NCBI GenBank assembly: GCA_020847735.1 | Contig: JADLBL010000001.1 | Coordinates: 186,001 to 250,000, forward strand | Length of the DNA stretch: 64,000 nucleotides | DNA from: Candidatus Eisenbacteria bacterium | GTDB taxonomy: Bacteria; Eisenbacteria; RBG-16-71-46 | Direction: 5' to 3' | Shown here: piece after piece, positions 50,801 through 58,907 of the stretch | How positions within the stretch are numbered: position 1 is the stretch's first letter | Layout of the letters: every line of letters starts with the position of its first letter | The notes under the pieces: generated by a model | Database searches by the model: none | What the model was told of the DNA's origin: nothing | Seen by the model: the letters and a program-made list of their open reading frames with translations, nothing else | Position numbers and translations under genes: made by a program

Positions 50801-51306
50801 CAGCCCCGGAGTCCGCGCTCGTGGACGTGACCCCGAGGCGTCTGCAGGCCTTTTCCGTGGCGCCGTCCGGGATCGTGCCGTTTCGGGTCGTGCGTGTTTC
50901 CGACGAAGCCGTGGTCGCTTCCGGGTTCGTGACGGCGGACAGCCTGGGCGTGGTCACGGTTCCCGCCGTGAGGGTTTACCGCACGGGCTCGCGGCTCGAG
51001 CTGGGCGCCCCCGCCGTCGCCTCCGTCGCGCCGGGCGGCGGCCGGCCGGGGCTGCGTCTCAGCTGCGCTTCTCCCGCCCGCGAGGGCTCCGTGGACGCCG
51101 TGGTGCAGTGGCCGGCGGCGGGAGAGGCCCGGCTCGAGCTGCTCGACGTGATGGGACGCGTCACGCTCTCGCTGTTCCGCGGTCGCGTCGAGGCGGGTTC
51201 CGCCCGCTACCGGACGGCGCGCGGGTCGGTGGCGCCCGGCGTGTACTTCCTCGACGCCCGCAATGGCGGCGGGCGGATCACCCGACGCATCGTCGTGCTG
51301 CGCTGA
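47869..51306 (+). CDS. Giant secreted protein: repeated propeller-like N-half, alpha/beta-hydrolase, sorting-type C-terminal domain
   Basis: 1145 residues. Signal peptide about 1-28 (ITLAALAILAGAALG). Residues about 30-480 hold five or six repeats such as AWLAWLDGRSGYSTDVYGCR, GGFYVAWDDERDGDVDIRLQ and FVAWSDERDSAVTGTDVYVA, ending in GGWPADG-type phrases. Residues about 640-900 contain the esterase elbow GYSMGGMGSSQ near 763, with FNGRKDVNVGWAEK and DRVHGSEG placing Asp and His. The last 80 residues (LELLDVMGRVTLSLFRG, APGVYFLDARNGG) are a FlgD/type-IX-like sorting domain. ATG 47869 is chosen for its signal peptide; TACGAT at 47795-47800 followed 8 nt later by an in-frame GTG (47809) is an alternative leaderless start. 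Convergent with the next gene, 3 nt apart. Confidence 0.75.
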   Translation: MPPRHSITLAALAILAGAALGPGPSRASGMPVCTAVGRQWDARIVPNPAGGAWLAWLDGRSGYSTDVYGCRLDGSGAPSTGGADQGTPLTWVTCLKRDFTLIADGTGGTIAAWSDHRCVSEFGYDIYLLRLGSDGLPAAGWPVNGTAVTAIPGWQLRPALAPDGAGGAFVVWVDDAFDPGRLRAHHVLPTGSLDPAWPATGVLLSSAVADSTTPAVGPDGAGGFYVAWDDERDGDVDIRLQRLTAAGSPAGGWPADGVGACTWPNDQHLAALVPGIAGATLAWEDRRGPAQQVYVCRFLPGGARAPGWPAGGRAAAPGGVAQSGVVALRSDVGGLRLVWNEDRGGGGGQDLYAQRLDSTGTVYPGWPAGGAPVCTAAGRQFEPSLSADAAGGMFVAWSDERDSAVTGTDVYVARLDASGAVAAGWPLDGAALSTDAGEQREPRLAGNGGGGAFALWSDGRNSATSDEDLATRVVTPGGPVSGLPSGLTAIHRNGQTFLRWGAPPGMGWRFDVYVSPGPIQSPADLAAATRLGSVGDSAACDRRFSVLAGGVHGYRIDPGAGDLAPGDGLFVRTVQVPGSSWYAVTSTPGAFAEDRTIVPGGNALTTPVTESPGVPQPVLQRTLQAMGRDVEVWTLWTWDQDEPGFPAMAGVPGLAFDFGLVRGAPAQAPLVVGFHARRGSFLDAVGGAFLPGEWVLAPDDALPNGENTFWFGYSPAYDVNSENNTPPDSGIVVGYTARRVDWTLDWVRRSFGIDTTRVFTYGYSMGGMGSSQLAFRSPGKIAGLMSVIGQFDYSFLDDPQPDCWFNPGGFFRTFTDQLWGTVATDLPTAEGPPVYQLLNETRIADDLQIRDLPPMLIFNGRKDVNVGWAEKTRFWQAMQSRRRGGYFFWDDRVHGSEGALWSPMQDPSYLDRFRTNRSFPALSNSDLDGDPGDGSPASGDTLGTLNGAFEWDIPSETPVGWQATLTLRTLTLTTGTIPAPESALVDVTPRRLQAFSVAPSGIVPFRVVRVSDEAVVASGFVTADSLGVVTVPAVRVYRTGSRLELGAPAVASVAPGGGRPGLRLSCASPAREGSVDAVVQWPAAGEARLELLDVMGRVTLSLFRGRVEAGSARYRTARGSVAPGVYFLDARNGGGRITRRIVVLR

Positions 51307-51309
51307 GCT

Positions 51310-54144
51310 TCAGTCCTTCGACCGGCCCTCGCGCGGCTGGACGAACTGCCAGCCGAAGCGGCCCTTCACGCACAGGTTGCCCTGCGTGATCGGGCTGTCG
51401 AACGGCGAGGTGGCCTTCACGAGCCGGCCGTCCTGCTCGTGCATCTGGACCGGGCAGCCGACGCCGCAGTAGGCGCAGATGGTCTCGGTCACGGTCTGCT
51501 CCCCGGGCCGCCACTGGCCGGCCGCGCGCAGGTCGAACTCGGTCTTCACCATGAGCGCGCCGGTCGGGCAGACGGCGATGCAGTTGCCGCAGTACACGCA
51601 CGCTGACTCGGGCAGCGGGACGTTGAGCTCGGTCGAGATGCGCGCGTCGAAGCCGCGACCGGCGACCGCGATGGCGAACGTGTTCTGGTGATCCTCGCCG
51701 CACGCCTCCACGCACTTGTAGCAGAGCACGCACTTGGCGTAGTCGCGAACGTAGAGGTCGTTGTCCAGCTTGACGGGCTGCGCGACCGTCGCCGCCGAGT
51801 CTCCGGTCGTGGGTTCGTGGTGTCCGGACACGCTCGTGTCGCGATCGCCGGCCGCGGCCGCGGGCCCGAAGCGCGCCGGATCGCAGCCGTACTCGTGCTG
51901 CAGTTGCGCGAGCCCGGGCGCCGTGGACAGGTCCACCGACGAGCCGAGCAGCTCGAGCACCAGGCGGCGCGAATGGCGCACCCGCTCGGAGTTCGTGTGC
52001 ACGACCATGCCGGGCTCGACCTCGCGCGAGCAGCCCGGAACGAGCACACGCGCGCCTTCCACCTCGACGACGCACAGGCGGCAGGCGTTGGCCTGCCGGA
52101 GCGTCGCGAGATAGCAGAGCGTCGGGACTTCGATCCCGAGGCGGCGGCTGGCTTCGAGCAGCGTCGTGCCGCGCGGCACCTCGAGCGTGCGTCCGTCGAT
52201 CGTCAGGCTCACCCCCGACGCGGCGGCGGACGATTCCGGCTGGCGGAGGGGAGCCTTCCGGGGCGCAGGGGCCACCGAGGCGGGCGCGGGCCCGAAGAGC
52301 GCGAACTTGCGCAGCGCCGACTCGACGGCCGAGTAGGCGGTCTGTCCGAGGCCGCAGATGGAAGCGTCCCGCATGTGCGAGCCGACCTCGTCGATCCTCG
52401 ACAGCTCGTCGTGCGCCGATCCGCGGGCGCAACCGCGGGCGAGACGCTGCAGCGCCTCCTCCTGCCGGACGGTCCCGACGCGGCACGGCACGCACTGTCC
52501 GCAGGACTCGTCGCGGAAGAACGAGGCGATGCGCAGGACGATGTCGCGCAGATCCACCGAATCGTCGAACACCATCACCACGCCCGAGCCCAGCGTCGCG
52601 CCCGCCGCGCGCGCGCCTTCGAGCGACAGCGGCAGGTCCAGCTCGCCCGGCGTCAGGAACGTGCCCGCGGCGCCGCCCAGCAGCACGGCTTGCAGTTTCC
52701 GCCCCTGCGGCACCCCGCCGGCGCGCGCGAGCAGCTCCCGCAGCGTCGTGCCCATCGTCACTTCGTAGACTCCGGGGACGCTCACGTTGCCGCTCAGGCA
52801 GAAGAGCCGGGTGCCGGTGGACTGCGCGGTGCCCCGCGCGGCGAAGGCCGCTCCTCCGGAGAGCACGATCGCGGGCACGTTGGCGAGCGTCTCGACGTTG
52901 TTCACGACGGTGGGGCGGCCGAAGAGCCCGTGTTCGACGGGGAAGGGCGGCTTGCTCCGGGGCTCGCCCCGGCGGCCCTCGATGGATTCGAAGAGCGCGG
53001 TCTCCTCGCCGCAAATGTAGGCGCCCGAGCCGCGGCGGACCTCGACGTCGAACGAGAAGCCGGAGCCGGCGATGTTCCCGCCCAGCCAGCCCGCGGAACG
53101 AGCCTGAGCGAGCGCGTTCGACATGCGGTCGAACGCCAGCGGGTACTCGGCCCGCACGTACAGCCAGCCCTTCGTGCAGCCGGCGGCGAAGGCCGCGATG
53201 GTCATGGACTCGACGATGGCGAACGGATCCGCGCACAGCAGCACGCTGTCCTTGAACGTGCCGGGCTCGGATTCGTCGGCGTTGCAGACGAGGTGCCGGA
53301 TGCCGTCGCCCTGCGCGCGCACGGCCGCCCACTTGCGTGCGGTGGGAAAGGCGGCTCCACCCCGGCCCACCAGGCCCGACGCCTCCACTTCGCGGATGAC
53401 GGCGGCGGCGCCCATGGAGAGGGCGCGGGGCAGCGCCGTGTAGCCGCCCGCGCTTCGGTAGGCTTCGAGACTCGCGGGGTCCACCACGCCGGCTCTGCGC
53501 AGCAGGACGAGCGACGGGTCTCCGCGCTGCGGGATGGCCGGGAAGGCGCCCTCGTCCGCGGCCCGTGAGGCGTCGGCGAGCATGGCCTCCACCGACGGTG
53601 CGGTGATTCCGCCGATCAGGAACTCGCGCGGCGACGGACCGGCTTCCGTGTACAGCGCGACCGGACCCGCGTCGCAATGGCCGAGGCAGGGTGAGCGCAT
53701 CCAGCCGGAGGCGGCGGTCGCGTCGCCGTGGGGCAGGGGCGGCCCGGCCTCGCGCTCGAGCCGCTCGCACAATCCGCCGGCCCCGCGAGCGCGACAGCCG
53801 ATGTCGTCGCACACGTGCACGACACGCCGCGGTCGCGGGGAGGTCGAAAGCAACGCGTAGAACGTGGCGACGGACCACGCCTCGGCGGGAGGGACGCCGA
53901 GCCGCTCGCAGACGTAGTTGAGCCCGCCCGCGCTCACCCAGCCCGCGCGCGACTGCAGCACCTGCAGCGCGGGCAGAAGGAGCGTGCGCTGCTCGCGCAG
54001 TTCGCGGCCGCCGTGCGCGATCCGCGTGTCCCTCGCGGCACGGCGTTCGCCGCCGTCCCAGCCGGAGCGCGGGGGGCCCAGCACGGCGTCCACCGCGGCA
54101 CGTTCCTCGGCGGTGGGGTTCGCGTCCAGAAGACGAATGTCCAT
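51310..54144 (-). CDS. Fused NAD-linked electron-transfer subunit of formate dehydrogenase (NuoE + NuoF + ferredoxins + Fe4S4 domain)
   Basis: 944 residues, five parts. NuoE-like 2Fe-2S domain (Cys112, Cys117, Cys153, Cys157). NuoF-like NADH/FMN domain from about 245 (GLVGRGGAAFPTARKW, GSGAYICGEETALFESIEGR) with its 4Fe-4S site ESCGQCVPCRVGT. A 2Fe-2S ferredoxin (TLCYLATLRQANACRLCVVE). A 2x4Fe-4S ferredoxin (CVLCYKCVEACGE, CVYCGNCIAVCPTGAL). Finally, at 887-944, ETICAYCGVGC...NLCVKGRFG: the Fe4S4 domain that normally begins the molybdo/tungstopterin subunit. Together with FdhA it forms a soluble NAD+-reducing formate dehydrogenase or CO2 reductase. The ATG overlaps the fdhA stop by one base. 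The protein ends just where FdhA sequence should continue. Confidence 0.92.
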   Translation of the reverse strand: MDIRLLDANPTAEERAAVDAVLGPPRSGWDGGERRAARDTRIAHGGRELREQRTLLLPALQVLQSRAGWVSAGGLNYVCERLGVPPAEAWSVATFYALLSTSPRPRRVVHVCDDIGCRARGAGGLCERLEREAGPPLPHGDATAASGWMRSPCLGHCDAGPVALYTEAGPSPREFLIGGITAPSVEAMLADASRAADEGAFPAIPQRGDPSLVLLRRAGVVDPASLEAYRSAGGYTALPRALSMGAAAVIREVEASGLVGRGGAAFPTARKWAAVRAQGDGIRHLVCNADESEPGTFKDSVLLCADPFAIVESMTIAAFAAGCTKGWLYVRAEYPLAFDRMSNALAQARSAGWLGGNIAGSGFSFDVEVRRGSGAYICGEETALFESIEGRRGEPRSKPPFPVEHGLFGRPTVVNNVETLANVPAIVLSGGAAFAARGTAQSTGTRLFCLSGNVSVPGVYEVTMGTTLRELLARAGGVPQGRKLQAVLLGGAAGTFLTPGELDLPLSLEGARAAGATLGSGVVMVFDDSVDLRDIVLRIASFFRDESCGQCVPCRVGTVRQEEALQRLARGCARGSAHDELSRIDEVGSHMRDASICGLGQTAYSAVESALRKFALFGPAPASVAPAPRKAPLRQPESSAAASGVSLTIDGRTLEVPRGTTLLEASRRLGIEVPTLCYLATLRQANACRLCVVEVEGARVLVPGCSREVEPGMVVHTNSERVRHSRRLVLELLGSSVDLSTAPGLAQLQHEYGCDPARFGPAAAAGDRDTSVSGHHEPTTGDSAATVAQPVKLDNDLYVRDYAKCVLCYKCVEACGEDHQNTFAIAVAGRGFDARISTELNVPLPESACVYCGNCIAVCPTGALMVKTEFDLRAAGQWRPGEQTVTETICAYCGVGCPVQMHEQDGRLVKATSPFDSPITQGNLCVKGRFGWQFVQPREGRSKD

Positions 54145-56075
54145 CAGGAACGCACTCCCGTCGCGGCCGCCACGGGTTCGATCCGCACGGCGCAGGCCTT
54201 GAACTCGGCGGTGCCCGACTTCGGGTCCGCCGCGTCGATCGTCAGCTGGTTCGTGCCGACGTCGTCCGGGAAGTGGAAGGTCATGAAGACCAGCCCCGGC
54301 CGGAGGCCCGCGTCCACCCGCGCCGGGGCCACGACCTCGCCTCGGCGCGAACGGACGCGCACCGGGTCGCCATCGGCGATCCCGAAACGGGCGGCGTCCT
54401 CGGGCGAGAGTTCGAGCGCCTCGCCGCGATGAAGGGGAGAATCGTAGGCGCCCGACTGGACGCCGGTGTTGTACGACTCGAGCCGGCGGCCGGTCGTGAG
54501 GAGCAGAGGAAACTCCTCGTCCGGCTTCTCGAAGGTTCCGACCCACTCGACGCACGAGAACGGCGCCCGCCGCCCGCCCACGGGCTGCTCCCAGAGCCGC
54601 GAGTGCAGGAAGGTCGTGCCGGGGTGCGACTCGTCCGGGCACGGCCATTGGATTCCCTTCAGCTCGTCGAGCCGCGCGTAGCTCATGCCACCCGCGAACT
54701 CGGGCGCGACGGTGCGAAGTTCGTTCCACACCTCCTCGGCGGTCGGAGAGCCGAGGTCGGTCCCGAACCGGCGCGCGAGCTCGGACAGGATCCACAGCTC
54801 GTCCCGCGCGCCCTCGGGCGGGTCCACCGCGCGGCGCACCCGCTGCACGCGCCTCTCGCTGTTGGTGACCGTGCCTTCGCCCTCCACCCAGGTCGCGGCC
54901 GCAGGAAGCACGACGGTGGCGAGCTCGGCGGTGCGCGTCATGAAGATTTCCTGCACGACGAGGTGGTCGAGGCCTTCGAGGAGCCCGGTGACATGGGTGG
55001 AATCCGCGTCCGACTGGGCGGGGTTCTCGCCGATCACCAGCAGGGACCGGAGTTCGCCGCGTTCCATGGCGCGAAGCATCTCGGTCAGGTTCCAGCCGTG
55101 GCGCGCCGGGATCTTGACCCCCCAGAGCCGCTCGAAGCGCTCGTGGACGGCCGGCTCGAGGATGTCCTGGAAACCGGGGAGGCGGTTCGGGATGGCTCCC
55201 ATGTCGCCGCCGCCCTGCACGTTGTTCTGCCCGCGCAGCGGATTGCAGCCGCTGCCCCAGCGCCCGACGTGACCCGTGAGGAGCGCGAGGTTGATCAGCG
55301 CGAGCACGTTGTCCACCGCGTCGTGGTGCTCGGTGATCCCGAGCGTCCAGCAGATCATCGCCTTGTCGGCGGCGGCCAGCGCGAGCGCCGCCTCGCGGAT
55401 GGCGTCGGCCGGCACTCCGGTCGCGCGCTCCGCGAACTCCAGCGTGTACGGCTGAACGCTTTCCCGATACGCCTCGAAGCCGCTGGTCGCGCGCTCGATG
55501 AACTCGCGGTGATGCCGCCCGACGGCGATGATCTCGCGGGCCATGGCGTTCGCGAGGGCGATATCGCTGCCCACGTCCAGACCGAGCCAGCGATCGGCCC
55601 AGCGGGCGGACGAGGTCCGCCGGGGGTCCACGACGTACAGTCGGGTCCCGCGATGGATGCCCTTGAGGAGGTGGTGGAACCAGATGGGGTGCGATTCGCG
55701 CGCGTTCGAGCCCCAGAGGAAGACGACGTCCGTCTCCTCCACCTCACGGTAGGAGTTCGTCCCGCCACCCGCTCCGAAGACCGTCGCCAGACCGACGACG
55801 CTGGGCGCGTGTCAGGTCCGGTTGCAGCTGTCGATGTTGTGCGTGCCGAACGCGACCCGGGCCAGCTTCTGGGCCAGGTAGTTCACCTCGTTCGTCGACT
55901 TCGAGCAGCTGAAGATCCCGAGGGCGTCGGCGCCATGGGCGTCGTGGACGCGGCGGAACCCGGCGGCGGCGCGATCCAGCGCCTCGTCCCAGGAAGCGGG
56001 GCGAAGGCGGCCGTTCTCGCGGACGAGGGGCTGGGTGAGGCGGGCGTTCGGACGGAAGGTCCTGCGTGCGGGCAT
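54144..56075 (-). CDS. fdhA: Selenocysteine-containing formate dehydrogenase catalytic subunit
   Basis: 643 residues if the in-frame TGA at 55814-55812 is read as Sec88. The context is NIDSCNRT-U-HAPSVVGLATVFG, equal to the active-site motif of FdhF-type enzymes (C/S-x-x-x-U-H-x-P-S-V). The frame continues without another stop to GCNPLRGQNNVQG and the C-terminal molybdopterin dinucleotide-binding domain (GRRLESYNTGVQSG, ARFGIADGDPVRV). The protein starts ARLTQPLVRENG...ASWDEALD, so it lacks the N-terminal Fe4S4 domain, which is on the partner protein. ATG 56075 has AAGGAG 7 nt upstream. The stop overlaps the partner's ATG. Without Sec readthrough, only 87 residues and no metal ligand would be made. 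selA/selB/selC are not in the window. Confidence 0.93.
55782..55814 (-). promoter_or_regulatory. UGA(Sec) codon and bacterial SECIS hairpin
   Basis: TGA at 55814-55812, then 18 nt, then a GGTCT pentaloop (55793-55789). The loop is closed by a 7-bp stem CGTCGTC (55800-55794) / GGCGACG (55788-55782). From memory, in Escherichia coli fdhF the GGUCU apical loop also begins 18 nt after the UGA and codes for the same Gly-Leu. SelB recognises this loop. The match in both spacing and loop sequence strongly supports selenocysteine insertion. Confidence 0.9.
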
Positions 56076-56116
56076 CGCGAGTCTCCTTCGGTCATCACGG
56101 AACACGAACCGTCGGC

Positions 56117-56145
56117 AGGATGAACGAGCCTGTCTCCGCTGGCAA
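56117..56145 (-). promoter_or_regulatory. Candidate promoter of the formate dehydrogenase operon
   Basis: On the minus strand: TTGCCA (56145-56140), 17-nt spacer, CATCCT (56122-56117). It would start near 56110 and give a 35-nt leader with AAGGAG before fdhA. The -35 is good, the -10 weak. It lies in the short gap after the flippase gene, so read-through from that cluster is also possible. Confidence 0.38.
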
Positions 56146-56180
56146 GGTCGCCGGGGCCGGACGAGCGCCTGCGGCCGGCG

Positions 56181-57755
56181 TCACGCCCTGCCGCGAACGC
56201 GCGCGAGCAGCGACCCGGCGAGCTTGCGCGTGTCGGCGACGCCGACCGTGGCGAGCGTCGTCCCGGTCAGGCACAGCAGTCCGCCGATCGCGCCCGCGCC
56301 GACGACGGTCGCGAACGATCCGCCGTACCAGGGCTTGAGGAACCACAGGAGCAGGAGCGCCGGAGCGCCTCCGGCCAGCGCCGGGGGCAGAGCCGCGAGC
56401 GCCTGCCGCATCGGCGGCAGCGCCTCCTCGCCGCGGTTCATGAGCGGGCGGAGCACGAGGTTCCTGGCCAGGATCGCCAGCGTGTTGCCGAGCGCGAAGC
56501 CGAGCGGTCCGAGGCCGAACTGGAGCGCCAGCAGCAGGCTCACGAAGGGATTGAGCACCGCGGCGACGACGTCTCCGAACGCGATCCAGCCGATCTTCCC
56601 GCGCGCCATCATCGCCATCCACAGGGGTTCGAGCGGAAAACCCACGAGCATCGGCAGCAGCATCGCCCACATGTAGTGAACGCAGTGCGCGTACTCCGCC
56701 CCGACCCAGCGCGTCAGGAAGACGTCGCCCAGCACGCACGGCACCAGGCACATGGGCACGGCGAACGCGGTGATGACGCGCGCGGCGCGCACGACCACCG
56801 CCCGGGTGCGCTCGAGGTCGCCCTTCGCTTCCATTTGCGTGAGCAGCGGAGTGAGCGCGGACACCCCCGCCCACAGGAACCCCTGGATCATCGGCGCCCA
56901 GCGGGTCCCCAGCGAATACTCGGTGACGCGCGCCGGACCGTAGAAGCGGCCGATGAGCAGGTTGTCGGTCGCGAGATACAGGATGGCGGCGACCTGCGAG
57001 AGCAGGCTGAGGCCGCTGAACGAGAAGAGCGCGTTGCGCACCTCGCGAACCCCGAAGTCGGGCTTCGGCACGACGTGCGGAACCACCCGTTCGCGCGCGG
57101 CGACCCAGGCGAGAATCGCGGTGCTGGTGATCTCGGCGAGCAGCGCGGCGGCGGCGTAGACGCGCAGGCTCGGAACGAACAGCAGGAAGGCCGGCACGAT
57201 GAAGCCGACGCGCAGCAGGGCGCCGGCGATGCGCACGATCGAAATGCGCGAGGTGTGTCCCGTCACGTAGATCGGGACCTCGAAGATCGCGCCGACGTCC
57301 ATCGCTCCGGCGCTCAGGAAGATGAGCACGAGCCCGCCGACCGCGTCGGTCATGAGGTTCGGCTCGACCTTCATGAACACGCACAGCAGCCGGGCGAGCG
57401 CGATGCCCGTGCCGACGACCAGCAGGCGCAGGAGCGAAGCCCACCAGAAGCCGGCCGCGTAGTAGCGGTTCGCCAGCTCCCGCTCGCCGGCGTGAAAGTG
57501 AACCGTCACGTAACGGCGCATCCCCGTGCCGAGGCCGCCGCGCAGCAGCCACAGGTACTCGAGCACCGAGCCCGCCGCCGCGCTGATGCCGTAGAGGTCG
57601 CGGCCGATGCCGTGCAGCACGAAGGGCGTCAGGGCGATGCCGACGATCATGCCCGACACCCGGGCGCCGAGGCTGGTCGCGGCGTTGAGCGCCGCGGTGC
57701 CCGTCATGCTGCGGGGAGCCTCAGCCGGTTCGGTTTCCGTCTCGCCCAGACTCAC
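56181..57755 (-). CDS. Polysaccharide flippase (MATE/Wzx-like oligosaccharide transporter)
   Basis: 524 residues with about 12-14 hydrophobic segments. The N-terminal region (ARVSGMIVGIALTPFVLHGIGRDLYGISAA) and PLLTQMEAKGDLERTRAVVVRA resemble the polysaccharide-synthesis/Wzx and MurJ-like superfamily. It probably flips a lipid-linked glycan or a similar lipid-borne product across the inner membrane. Its ATG overlaps the stop of the GNAT-like gene (ATGA). It is the last gene of the cluster; formate dehydrogenase begins 105 nt downstream. Confidence 0.85.
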   Translation of the reverse strand: MSLGETETEPAEAPRSMTGTAALNAATSLGARVSGMIVGIALTPFVLHGIGRDLYGISAAAGSVLEYLWLLRGGLGTGMRRYVTVHFHAGERELANRYYAAGFWWASLLRLLVVGTGIALARLLCVFMKVEPNLMTDAVGGLVLIFLSAGAMDVGAIFEVPIYVTGHTSRISIVRIAGALLRVGFIVPAFLLFVPSLRVYAAAALLAEITSTAILAWVAARERVVPHVVPKPDFGVREVRNALFSFSGLSLLSQVAAILYLATDNLLIGRFYGPARVTEYSLGTRWAPMIQGFLWAGVSALTPLLTQMEAKGDLERTRAVVVRAARVITAFAVPMCLVPCVLGDVFLTRWVGAEYAHCVHYMWAMLLPMLVGFPLEPLWMAMMARGKIGWIAFGDVVAAVLNPFVSLLLALQFGLGPLGFALGNTLAILARNLVLRPLMNRGEEALPPMRQALAALPPALAGGAPALLLLWFLKPWYGGSFATVVGAGAIGGLLCLTGTTLATVGVADTRKLAGSLLARVRGRA

Positions 57756-58828
57756 GACTCGTGCGTCCCTTCCGGCGCGTGATCGTAGGGTTGGATGGGC
57801 GCGTCGGAATGCAGGTAGGTGACGTGGGGGCTCGATGGGACGTCGCCGGAGAAGGCGGGCCAGCTGTAGACCGGCGCGTCCACCCCCGAGCGGCGGAAGC
57901 GATTTCGCGCCAGCGCGGCGCGCAGCACCGGGCAGGTCGCCCGCGCGAGGATGCGGCTGGGGCGGGCGGCCGCGAGCAAGCGGCAGGCCTCGGCGACCAT
58001 CCAGGCGTACAGGCCGGCTTCCGGCCGTGGCGCGAAGACTTCGACCAGCGAGCCCTGAAGTCCGGTCTTGCCGGCGTAGAGCCGGGTCATGGCCCAGCCG
58101 CGCAGACGCCCGTCGAGGTGGAACCGCAGGAACCGCCAGCGCCCGCTCCAGCGGCTCGCGGTGAGCCAGCCCAGCACCTCCGGATCGGGCTGCTGCACGA
58201 GGTCGTAGCCGGTGTCGCCTTCGTACAGCGAGGCGACTTCCGGCGGGAGCGAGTCCGACTCCACGACCTCACCGCGTCCGGGAGGGGCGATCGGGCGCGG
58301 TGCGAACATCGGGCCGACGAGCGGAACGAACAGGGCCCGGGCGGCCGCCCGCGGGACGCCGCGGGAGCGGTGCAGCCGATCGCCGAGCAGCGACGCGCTG
58401 AGCGGCAGTTCGAAGGCGAGCGCGGTGGAGAGCGGCGTCCAGCGCATGAGCGGCAGGGTCGAATGAACGTCCGCCGTCCCGCCGATCGAGAAGATCCGCT
58501 CCGGGGAGCGCATCATCGCCCGCATCAGCCGGATTCCGGCGCCCGCTCCGCGCACTTCGGCGAGCGCGTGCCAGTCGAACACCTCGAGACACGGAACGCG
58601 CGCCCCACGCAGCCGCCACGTCTTGCGGAGCGCGAACAGCGTGCCCACGCACTCCTCGCCGCGCAGGGCGAGGAACATGCGGCTGATCCCGACCGGCGCG
58701 AGGTAGCGCCAGACGTAGTAGTCGTCTCCCGAGGGCCGCGACCAGTACTGTTCCGAGAAGGCGCGCACGGCGTCCAGTCGGCCGGGCTCGAACGGAACAA
58801 TGGTCGTCGGTCGTTCGCTATCGCTCAC
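57752..58828 (-). CDS. GNAT-like acyltransferase
   Basis: 358 residues. The N-terminal half has the GNAT fold pattern: AVRAFSEQYWSRPSGDDYY, MFLALRGEECVGTLFAL, and ALAEVRGAGAGIRLMRAMM, where RGAGAGIRL is an acetyl-CoA loop-like motif. The C-terminal half repeats a similar pattern (RLRGWAMTRLYAGKTGLQG, GLYAWMVAEACRLL), so it may hold two GNAT-like domains. It probably N-acylates a sugar amine or peptide in the pathway of this cluster. GTG 58828 is chosen; the frame upstream overlaps the next gene's end and is Arg/Ala-rich. No clear Shine-Dalgarno. Confidence 0.65.
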   Translation of the reverse strand: MSDSERPTTIVPFEPGRLDAVRAFSEQYWSRPSGDDYYVWRYLAPVGISRMFLALRGEECVGTLFALRKTWRLRGARVPCLEVFDWHALAEVRGAGAGIRLMRAMMRSPERIFSIGGTADVHSTLPLMRWTPLSTALAFELPLSASLLGDRLHRSRGVPRAAARALFVPLVGPMFAPRPIAPPGRGEVVESDSLPPEVASLYEGDTGYDLVQQPDPEVLGWLTASRWSGRWRFLRFHLDGRLRGWAMTRLYAGKTGLQGSLVEVFAPRPEAGLYAWMVAEACRLLAAARPSRILARATCPVLRAALARNRFRRSGVDAPVYSWPAFSGDVPSSPHVTYLHSDAPIQPYDHAPEGTHES

Positions 58829-58907
58829 GGGCAGGTCCGGTTCGGGTGGGGTCGCCGTGCACGCGCCGTGGAGTCCGCTCGAAGCCGCCGGGCGAGGGGC
58901 GCGGGCT

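Noticed and set aside
55812-56105. A separate 97-residue gene ending at the TGA, with a second gene beginning at 55742
   Set aside because: Both are in the same frame, the TGA sits at the selenocysteine position of formate dehydrogenase, and a SECIS hairpin follows. One selenoprotein gene explains all of it.
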